From Streptacidiphilus pinicola (GTDB lineage Bacteria; Actinomycetota; Actinomycetes; Streptomycetales; Streptomycetaceae), in NCBI RefSeq assembly GCF_003258295.1, contig NZ_QKYN01000098.1, positions 1 to 58,445 of the forward strand: a DNA stretch of 58,445 nt, written 5' to 3'. Positions 51,609 to 58,445 of this stretch are shown piece after piece. The notes under the pieces were generated by a model, which was given only the letters and a program-made list of their open reading frames with translations, was not told where the DNA came from and searched no databases. The translations under genes were made by a program, and so were the position numbers. Position 1 is the first letter of the stretch. Every line of letters begins with the position of its first letter.

Positions 51609-52871
51609 TCAGTTGACGTTCGCCACGTCGCGGCGCAGCTGCTGGAAGGCCGTGTAGTTGGCGATCGCCTCGATCCGGCCCTGCGGCGCCATCGCCACGG
51701 CCTGCTGGATCGAGTCGACGACCTGGAACTGTACGCCCGCGACCTCGAGCCGCACTGCAAGGTCGAGCTTGCGCTGGCCCATCACGAAGACCGGGTGGCC
51801 GACCAGGCGCTCGTAGTCGACGTCCCACAGCCAGGAGGTGTCGGTGCCGTCCGCGGAGAGCGCGTTGACCGACAGGACCACCGGGGCGGGGGCCGGGTCG
51901 ATCAGGCTGAAGGTCTCCAGCCAGCCCGCCGGGTTCTTCGCCAGCAGCAGGCGCACCTCGCGGCCGTGCACCACGACCGACTCGTAGCGGCCGGCGACGG
52001 CCTGGACCGACTCCATCCGCTGCAGCGCGATCTGCGGGTGCACACCGAAGACCGACACCACGGCGGCGGTGCTGGTGGCGTTGGACAGGTTGGCCCGGCC
52101 CGGCAGCTGCAGCCGGATCGGCCACGGGTTGCCCTGCGGGTCCACCACGAACTCGCCCTGCAGCGCCCAGTGCGGCTGCGGACGGCGGAAACCGCAGCTC
52201 GGGCAGAACCACTCCTCGTCCGGCCGCTGCATGACACCGCCGCAGCTGGGGCAGGACCAGGCGTCCTCCTTGTAGGCCTGGCCGGCCGCGACCCAGATGA
52301 CCTTCTTGCAGGACGAGGCCGCCCAGGTCACCAGCGGGTCGTCCGCGTTGGCGATGATCACGGCCTCGCTGCCGGCCAGACCCTCGCGCCAGTTCTCCGC
52401 GAGCATGCGGGTCTCCGAGGAGCGGTCCAGCTGGTCGCGGGAGAGGTTCAGCAGCGCGATCGCCTTGGGGTGGGTTGCCCGGGCGACCTGGTTCAGGTAC
52501 TTCTCGTCGACCTCGATCACGCCGAAGCGGGCCTCACCGCTGTCCGCCAGCGCGGAGGTGATGCCGGCCGGCATGTTGGCGCCGAGCGCGTTGGAGACCA
52601 CGGGACCGGCGGCCTTGAGCGCCTCCGCGATCAGACGGGTCGTCGTGGTCTTGCCGTTGGTGGCGGAGACCAGGATCACGTCCAGGCCCTCGGAGACCCG
52701 GCTCAGCAGCTCCGGATCGAGCTTGAGGGCCACCCGTCCGCCGATGACCGATCCACTGCCGCGTCCCGCCGCGCGCGACACGGCGGCGGCGGCCTTGCCG
52801 GCGGTGACGGCCAGCTTGGCACGGGCGTTCAGCGAGGCCGAGGGCGCGGCCGGATCGGGATGCGCTGACAT
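51609..52871 (-). CDS. murT: Lipid II isoglutaminyl synthase, ligase subunit MurT
   Basis: A 420-aa Mur-ligase-like protein. The ATP loop is SATNGKTTTTR, followed by LNLSRDQLDRSSET and a zinc ribbon of four Cys (CPSCGGVMQRPDEEWFCPSC) characteristic of MurT. The C-terminal domain is of the DUF1727 type. It activates the D-Glu carboxylate of lipid II for amidation by ammonia from GatD. It is the first gene of the murT-gatD unit and is divergent from the peptide deformylase gene with a 199-base gap in which I see nothing else. Confidence 0.94.
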   Translation of the reverse strand: MSAHPDPAAPSASLNARAKLAVTAGKAAAAVSRAAGRGSGSVIGGRVALKLDPELLSRVSEGLDVILVSATNGKTTTTRLIAEALKAAGPVVSNALGANMPAGITSALADSGEARFGVIEVDEKYLNQVARATHPKAIALLNLSRDQLDRSSETRMLAENWREGLAGSEAVIIANADDPLVTWAASSCKKVIWVAAGQAYKEDAWSCPSCGGVMQRPDEEWFCPSCGFRRPQPHWALQGEFVVDPQGNPWPIRLQLPGRANLSNATSTAAVVSVFGVHPQIALQRMESVQAVAGRYESVVVHGREVRLLLAKNPAGWLETFSLIDPAPAPVVLSVNALSADGTDTSWLWDVDYERLVGHPVFVMGQRKLDLAVRLEVAGVQFQVVDSIQQAVAMAPQGRIEAIANYTAFQQLRRDVANVN

Positions 52872-53070
52872 CGGTTGCTTTCCTCCTGCGGGACGGCCTG
52901 CGGGACGTGTGTGCCCCCGGCTGCCCGTAGCCTACCGGCACGATCGCTTCCGGCGTTGTCCGCGTCCATGCTGCGGCCCGGCGCGGCCCCGTGCGGGCCA
53001 CGCCCGGCCGCCGTGCTCCCGGTCGCCGCCGACGCGGCGGGGTCGTGCGCGGTGCACATAGAGTCCTCTC

Positions 53071-53664
53071 ATGCTCTCCCGCATTCCCGGCAGCGCCGGC
53101 GCCGTCCACCCCGTCACCCCGTGGGCCTCGCCCGTGCTTCGTGCCGTCTGCTCGCCGGTCGAGCGCTTCGACGCGGAGCTGGGTGCGCTGGTGGAGTCCA
53201 TGTTCGCGACGATGTACGCGGCGGACGGGGTGGGGCTGGCGGCCAATCAGGTCGGGGTCGGCCTGCGGGTCTTCGTCTACGACTGCCCGGACGACGAGGA
53301 CGTGCGCCATCTGGGACACGTCGTCAACCCCGTGCTGGTCGAGACGGACGGCGTGGTCGTCGCGGGTGAGGAGGGCTGCCTCTCGCTGCCGGGGCTGCGC
53401 GCGCAGACCCCCCGTTACGACCGCGCGGTGGTGCGCGGTCAGGACCTCACCGGCGCGCCGGTCGAGATCGAGGGCACCGGGTTCTTCGCCCGCTGCCTCC
53501 AGCACGAGGCCGCCCACCTGGACGGCGGCGTCTTCCTGGACGAGCTGGGTGGCTGGCGCCGGGCGCGGGCGCTGCGCGCGATGCGACGCGCCCCCTGGTA
53601 CGTCCCGGCGGAGGCCGGTGCGGACGTCGGTGCGGACGGTGCGGGCCGCGGGAGCCGCGCATGA
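53071..53664 (+). CDS. def: Peptide deformylase
   Basis: A 197-aa metallohydrolase. All three family motifs are intact: GVGLAANQVG, EEGCLSLPG (Cys is a metal ligand) and QHEAAHLDG (HExxH with two metal His and catalytic Glu). It removes the formyl group from nascent N-termini. TAGAGT ends 6 bases before the ATG, suggesting a leaderless transcript. The C-terminal 30 residues are Ala/Gly-rich. It overlaps the next GNAT gene by 4 bases (ATGA). Confidence 0.93.
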   Translation: MLSRIPGSAGAVHPVTPWASPVLRAVCSPVERFDAELGALVESMFATMYAADGVGLAANQVGVGLRVFVYDCPDDEDVRHLGHVVNPVLVETDGVVVAGEEGCLSLPGLRAQTPRYDRAVVRGQDLTGAPVEIEGTGFFARCLQHEAAHLDGGVFLDELGGWRRARALRAMRRAPWYVPAEAGADVGADGAGRGSRA

Positions 53665-54509
53665 CGGACGACTGGTGCGCACAGCCGGAGCGGTGGTCGC
53701 TCCACGACGACGCCGGCGTGGTCGTCGCCGACTTCGTGCAGGTCCGCGGGCTGCTCCGGGGCCACGACTTCTGGTGGGCGGCGGACCTGCGCCCCGCCCC
53801 CGGCGCGGACCCGGCGGTCGCGGCGGCCGCGGTCCGCCGCAGCCTGCCCGGCTGGATGGCCGAGCTGCGCGTGACCGGTCAGGAGGACTCCTTCGCCCGG
53901 CTGCTGCTCGACGCCTCCCTGAGCCGGGGCCGCTACGCGCACCACTACGTCTGGGACTTCGCACGCCGCGCCCCGGACCCCGCGTGGTCCGAGCCGGCCC
54001 TGCCGCCGGACCTGACGCTGGTCCCGCCGGAGGAGGTGAGCCCGCGGCGCCTCCACCGGGTCCACCGGCGCGCGTACCCGCGCACCCACCCCGACCACCC
54101 GGCGGGGGACTTCGACCGGCTCACCCAGCTGGTCGGCGGTGCGCTCTTCGGCGGCCTGCTCGGCGGCAGCGCCGTCGCCCTCCGGGGCCGCCGCCCGGTC
54201 GCCGGCATCATGATCGGCCAGGAGAACGGCGACTCCTCCCTCGCCGCCTCCGTCCTGCCCCGGGCCGGACACTCGGTCGCCGACCTGGCCCTTTCCGGCC
54301 CCGCCGTCGTCGACATATTCCGCGACCCCGACGACGCCCCGCCGGGCCTCGGCGCGCTGCTGCTGCGCCGGGCCCTGGCCCTGACGGCCAAGGAGGGTGA
54401 GCCCTCGCTCTCCCTGACGGTCACCGAGGGCAACCCGGCCCGCCGCGTCTACGAGCGCACCGGCTTCACCCACTCCCACAGCACGGTCGCGCTGCGCCTG
54501 CCGATCTAG
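53661..54509 (+). CDS. GNAT-family N-acetyltransferase coupled to deformylase
   Basis: A 282-aa protein. The first half has no recognised domain (Trp- and His-rich, HDFWWAAD, HHYVWDFAR); the second half is a GNAT domain with the acetyl-CoA loop GLGALLLRRAL and the final NPARRVYERTGF. Its ATG overlaps the def stop. The coupling suggests a possible role on N-termini exposed by Def, but acetylation of another target is just as possible. The TetR gene ends 4 bases inside its 3' end on the other strand. Confidence 0.83.
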   Translation: MTDDWCAQPERWSLHDDAGVVVADFVQVRGLLRGHDFWWAADLRPAPGADPAVAAAAVRRSLPGWMAELRVTGQEDSFARLLLDASLSRGRYAHHYVWDFARRAPDPAWSEPALPPDLTLVPPEEVSPRRLHRVHRRAYPRTHPDHPAGDFDRLTQLVGGALFGGLLGGSAVALRGRRPVAGIMIGQENGDSSLAASVLPRAGHSVADLALSGPAVVDIFRDPDDAPPGLGALLLRRALALTAKEGEPSLSLTVTEGNPARRVYERTGFTHSHSTVALRLPI

Positions 54510-55138
54510 TGACCCTGGTGACCGTTGTGGTTGTTGGTCGCGGACGGGTTGTCCGCCGCCGCGGCCAGGCGGCCCCACAGGAGGTCGGCGAGGGTCTGGA
54601 CCATGCGCTCGCGGGGGAAGCCGCGGTGTTCCAGCCACCAGTCGCCGGCGGCGAGGACCATGCCGGTGATCGCCTGGCCCCACGCCTCCGCGAGCAGGTC
54701 GCGGTCGGGGCCGAGGTCGATCTGCGAGGCGATCGCCGCGCTCAGTTCGGAGGCGATGGCCTGCAGGGTGGGCGCCAGCGGCCCGGCGGGGGAGAGGCCG
54801 TCGGCGGCCGGGTCGGGGTGGGCCAGGAAGCGGTAGATCTGCGGCGCCGACTCGATCGCCGCGAGATAGCTGTCCAGCACGTTCTCGACCAGCTCGCGCC
54901 GCCCCAGCGGAGCGGCGAGCGCCTCGCGGATCCGGTCCAGCATGGCCGCGCCGTGGCGGTCCGCCAGCGCCTGGTAGAGGCCGTTCTTGTCCCCGAAGTG
55001 CCGGTACAGGATGGGCTTGGTGATGCCGGCCTCGGCCGCGATCGCGTTCATGCTGGCGCGCGGACCCTCCCGGCGGACCACGCGGTCCGCCGCGTCCAGC
55101 AGCTCCTCGCGCCGGTCGGCGCGGTCGGGGCTCACCAT
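54506..55138 (-). CDS. TetR-family regulator of acyl-CoA dehydrogenase
   Basis: A 210-aa regulator from the ATG at 55138. The HTH is ASMNAIAAEAGITKPILYRH. The C-terminus ends in an Asn/His-rich tail (NPSATNNHNGHQGH). A longer frame to 55411 crosses the operators and the divergent gene and is rejected. Two inverted repeats of related half-site lie between it and the acyl-CoA dehydrogenase, its probable target, suggesting an acyl-CoA or fatty acid ligand. Confidence 0.88.
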   Translation of the reverse strand: MVSPDRADRREELLDAADRVVRREGPRASMNAIAAEAGITKPILYRHFGDKNGLYQALADRHGAAMLDRIREALAAPLGRRELVENVLDSYLAAIESAPQIYRFLAHPDPAADGLSPAGPLAPTLQAIASELSAAIASQIDLGPDRDLLAEAWGQAITGMVLAAGDWWLEHRGFPRERMVQTLADLLWGRLAAAADNPSATNNHNGHQGH

Positions 55139-55151
55139 TGCCTTGACATCC

Positions 55152-55165
55152 TTACTGCCTAGTAA
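55152..55165. promoter_or_regulatory. TetR operator 1 for the acyl-CoA dehydrogenase region
   Basis: TTACT-GCCT-AGTAA, a perfect 5-4-5 repeat. It lies between a TTGACA (55143-55148) and a poor -10 candidate CAAACT (55166-55171), where a repressor would block transcription. Confidence 0.6.
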
Positions 55166-55180
55166 CAAACTGTGGATCGC

Positions 55181-55195
55181 GTTACCGACGGTAAC
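55181..55195. promoter_or_regulatory. TetR operator 2 for the acyl-CoA dehydrogenase region
   Basis: GTTACC-GAC-GGTAAC, a perfect 6-3-6 repeat, sharing TTAC and GTAA half-sites with operator 1 and centred about 30 bases from it. Confidence 0.6.
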
Positions 55196-55253
55196 ACCCG
55201 TCGGTCGGCAACCACGAAATCCAGTCGCGCGTCGCGCCCGGGGAGACACACCT

Positions 55254-56495
<1,242 letters not shown>

Positions 56496-56512
56496 CCCTG
56501 AGCGTGCGGCAA

Positions 56513-56857
56513 CTACCTCTCTGCGAGAACGAGGTCCAAGAGGCCGGGGAACCTTGCGTCGAATTCCGGGCGCCGGAGGCGGTTGAGGCGCTTGGGGCCG
56601 GAGTCGCGCTGTTCGAGGAGGCCGGCGTCGCGGAGGATCGCGAAGTGGCGGCTGAGGGTGGCCTTGGTGACGGGAACGTCGAACGTGCCGCAGGAGCGTT
56701 CCCAGTCGTTCGCCGTGGCGAGCTCGCGGACGAGGGTCTGGCGGACGGGGTCGGCCAGGGCGAGCAGCGCGGACTCCAGGGTGACCTGGTCCAGGTCGGC
56801 GTGGACCGGCGCCGTGCGGTGGCTGGTGCCCGCGGCGCGCTGGGGCGTCGGCGTCAT
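56513..56857 (-). CDS. ArsR-family transcriptional regulator
   Basis: A 114-aa winged-helix protein (LLALADPVRQTLVRELATAN; TKATLSRHFAILRDAGLLEQ). It has only one Cys (RSCGTF), so no classical metal site is evident. An 8-base-arm inverted repeat lies just upstream. It is downstream of the MFS gene on the same strand and its stop faces that of the acyl-CoA dehydrogenase, so it may regulate the transporter or itself. Confidence 0.87.
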   Translation of the reverse strand: MTPTPQRAAGTSHRTAPVHADLDQVTLESALLALADPVRQTLVRELATANDWERSCGTFDVPVTKATLSRHFAILRDAGLLEQRDSGPKRLNRLRRPEFDARFPGLLDLVLAER

Positions 56858-56885
56858 GGGAGGTGCTCCGTCCGTCTGGACCGCC

Positions 56886-56913
56886 AGAGTGTTCGTCGTG
56901 CTCCTAACACTCT
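56886..56913. promoter_or_regulatory. ArsR operator candidate
   Basis: AGAGTGTT (56886-56893) and AACACTCT (56906-56913) are perfect 8-base arms around 12 bases, ending 5 bases before the MFS stop (56919) and starting 28 bases before the ArsR start. Confidence 0.6.
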
Positions 56914-56918
56914 AGTGC

Positions 56919-58265
56919 TCAGCCCGTGCTCGCGGGCGACGCACCCGGCAGTGGGCGGGTGGTCGGGGCACGGCCCGAGAAGGGCTCGCGCGGGCCGGCC
57001 GGTTCCGCGTCGAGTTCGCGCCACTCCGGGCGCAGCCCGGTGAGCGTGGTGGCCGCGCAGTAGAGGACGCCGGCCACCGCGGCGACGGGGGCCAGCGCTA
57101 CAGCGCCCAGCGCTGCCCCGGCGATCAGGCCGCCGAGGGGGACGCCCGCCCAGGAGACCGCGTCCGCCACCGAGATGACCCGGCCGACCAGCTCGCGCGG
57201 GATCCGCTCGTAGACCGCCGCGGCGAGGATCGGGTTGAGGAAGCCCGCTGCGAAGCCCGAGACGGCGCTGACGATCAGCACCGCGGTCAGCGGCGCGCCC
57301 AGGGCCAGGACGAGGAAGCGCGGCGCGCCCGCGATGACGAAGCCCGCCAGGAAGGTGACCCGGCGTGGCAGTCGTTCGCCCAGCCACGCGGCGACCAGCC
57401 CGGCGGCCGCCGAGGCCGCGCTCATCACCGAGAACACCGCGCCGACCGCGCCGACGCCGAGGTCGTGCAGGTGCACCCAGACCGGGATCAGCACCGCCGA
57501 CCAGGCGGCGTCCAGGAAGTTGGTGGCGACGGTCAGCCCGACGGCCGTGGCCAGCAGCCGGTTGCCGCGCAGGAAGGCGAAGCCCTTGCCGAGGCGCTGC
57601 CAGTAGCCCGCCTCCTCCTCGCCGTCGACGGGCTGCGCCCGGCGCTCCGGCGCGGCCAAAGCCGTGGCCGCCGCGCTGAGCAGGAAGGTGGCGGCGTTGA
57701 AGACCAGCGCCGTGGCCGCGCCGAACCCGGCGACCGCCGCCGCGCCCAGCGCGGGACCGGCGGTGATCGCGAGCCGCTCGGCCGCGCCCGACAGTCCGGT
57801 GACGCGTTCCAGCGGCACCCGGGCGTCGTCGGCGGCGTCCGGCGTCATCGCCACCTTGGCCGCGTCCCCGGGCCCCCGCACCGAGCCGGTGATCGCGACG
57901 AGCACCAGCAGCAGCCAGATCGGCAGCGCCCCCGCCGCGTGCGCGATCGGTACCGCCAGCACCGTCACCGCACTGATCAGATCGCCGAGCAGGCTGATCC
58001 GGCGCGGTCCGATCCGGTCGATCGCCGGCCCCGCCGCGGCCTTGGCCAGCACGTACGGGCCGAGCTCGCAGAAGGCGGTCAGGCCGGTGAGCGCGGTGCT
58101 GCCGGTGGTGGTCAGCACCAGCCAGGGCAGCGCCACTGCGGAGACCCGAGTGCCCGTCAGTGACAGCGCCTGGGTCAGCAGCAGACCGACCAGTCCGCGG
58201 TAGCGGGTGAGTTGGGCGCTCCACGGGAGGCGGAGCCGGTCGGGGGAGGGGGTCTGATCTGCCAC
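56919..58265 (-). CDS. MFS transporter
   Basis: A 448-aa protein with about 12 hydrophobic segments. The N-terminal half (GLLLTQALSLTGTRVSAVAL, FCELGPYVLAKAAAGPAIDR) and the second half (AGLVAAWLGERLPRRVTFLA) match the macrolide-efflux/MFS_3-like group. The substrate is unknown. The ArsR gene follows 61 bases after its stop on the same strand, so the two may form a unit. Its promoter should be in 58266-58445. Confidence 0.87.
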   Translation of the reverse strand: MADQTPSPDRLRLPWSAQLTRYRGLVGLLLTQALSLTGTRVSAVALPWLVLTTTGSTALTGLTAFCELGPYVLAKAAAGPAIDRIGPRRISLLGDLISAVTVLAVPIAHAAGALPIWLLLVLVAITGSVRGPGDAAKVAMTPDAADDARVPLERVTGLSGAAERLAITAGPALGAAAVAGFGAATALVFNAATFLLSAAATALAAPERRAQPVDGEEEAGYWQRLGKGFAFLRGNRLLATAVGLTVATNFLDAAWSAVLIPVWVHLHDLGVGAVGAVFSVMSAASAAAGLVAAWLGERLPRRVTFLAGFVIAGAPRFLVLALGAPLTAVLIVSAVSGFAAGFLNPILAAAVYERIPRELVGRVISVADAVSWAGVPLGGLIAGAALGAVALAPVAAVAGVLYCAATTLTGLRPEWRELDAEPAGPREPFSGRAPTTRPLPGASPASTG

Positions 58266-58445
58266 GCAGTCAGCCTAGAAGGCGAACACGCGCGTGCAGA
58301 GGGGGCGGCGGGGGCGGATCGTTGCTTCCCGGGGCGGATGGGGCGGACGTGCGCCACCGGCGCTGTTGCCGAGCTGTCGCAGGTCCGTGGCGGGGTGATC
58401 GAGAGACCGCGCGAGGCTGGGTGGCGTCTGAGTCTTGCCTGTGAG
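58266..58445. other. Right edge of the window
   Basis: 180 bases upstream of the MFS gene. I see no supported gene, tRNA or strong repeat here. It should contain the MFS promoter. Confidence 0.4.

Noticed and set aside
52872-53070. Possible gene in the murT-def gap
   Set aside because: Frames here lack start signals and continuity; only promoter DNA is expected.

Overview
The window is about 58 kb of very GC-rich DNA with strong third-position GC bias, frequent GTG starts, TAGxxT-type -10 hexamers and dense short divergent and convergent units. The gene set (two-gene MurT/GatD lipid II amidation, HpnH, an ECF41 sigma factor with its own promoter, a c-di-AMP riboswitch in front of an NlpC/P60 gene, an orphan 'type ISP'-like protein, and a long inverted repeat built on CAGGGGCGCGGGGAACTGCG-like arms) points to a chromosome of a Streptomyces-like actinomycete (Streptomyces, Kitasatospora, Streptacidiphilus or relatives). 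It reads as chromosomal core and near-core sequence. I see no transposase, integrase, CRISPR array, tRNA or rRNA.

Layout. 1-5.1 kb: cut-off hypothetical gene, hpnH (hopanoid side-chain radical SAM enzyme), a divergent TetR regulator, then a Baeyer-Villiger-type monooxygenase and a short-chain dehydrogenase. 5.1-7.6 kb: MarR regulator divergent from a membrane protein and a Tat-exported multicopper oxidase, with a nested palindrome between. 7.7-13.4 kb: PLP decarboxylase, small protein, Lnt, 91-aa conserved protein and glmS. 13.4-18 kb: membrane-ACT-GNAT fusion, GNAT, ECF41 sigma factor and its carboxymuconolactone-decarboxylase-like partner with two face-to-face ECF41 promoters, SGNH hydrolase. 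18-23.4 kb: ABC transporter divergent from a two-component system. 23.4-31.5 kb: OsmC, gamma-carbonic-anhydrase-like, VOC, SRPBCC, GntR/HutC, AraC, alpha/beta hydrolase, ROK regulator, type ISP-like protein, GNAT and a small protein. 31.5-34.9 kb: second MacB/FtsX-type ABC transporter. 35-40.5 kb: biotin genes bioB-bioA-bioD on one strand and bioF on the other. 40.6-47.5 kb: TetR with a membrane protein, riboswitch-controlled NlpC/P60 hydrolase, methyltransferase-Nudix fusion, TetR with a DHA2 efflux pump, small Cys protein. 47.5-52.9 kb: CtaG-like protein, D-2-hydroxyacid dehydrogenase, pfkA, gatD, murT. 53-58.4 kb: peptide deformylase with a GNAT, TetR with an acyl-CoA dehydrogenase, ArsR, MFS transporter.

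How the genes work together. The clearest theme is local regulation: at least eight regulator-target pairs carry readable inverted repeats in the shared intergenic region (TetR/hpnH, MarR/oxidase, ECF41/CMD, GntR, TetR/membrane protein, TetR/MFS, TetR/acyl-CoA dehydrogenase, ArsR). Cell-envelope functions recur (hopanoid, Lnt, GlmS, GatD/MurT, NlpC/P60). The most interesting items are the twin ECF41 promoters, the c-di-AMP riboswitch, the methyltransferase-Nudix fusion with its overlapping membrane gene, the stand-alone type ISP-like protein, and a GntR promoter whose -35 box lies inside a 22-bp perfect palindrome. All homology statements come from reading motifs and from family knowledge; no search was run.
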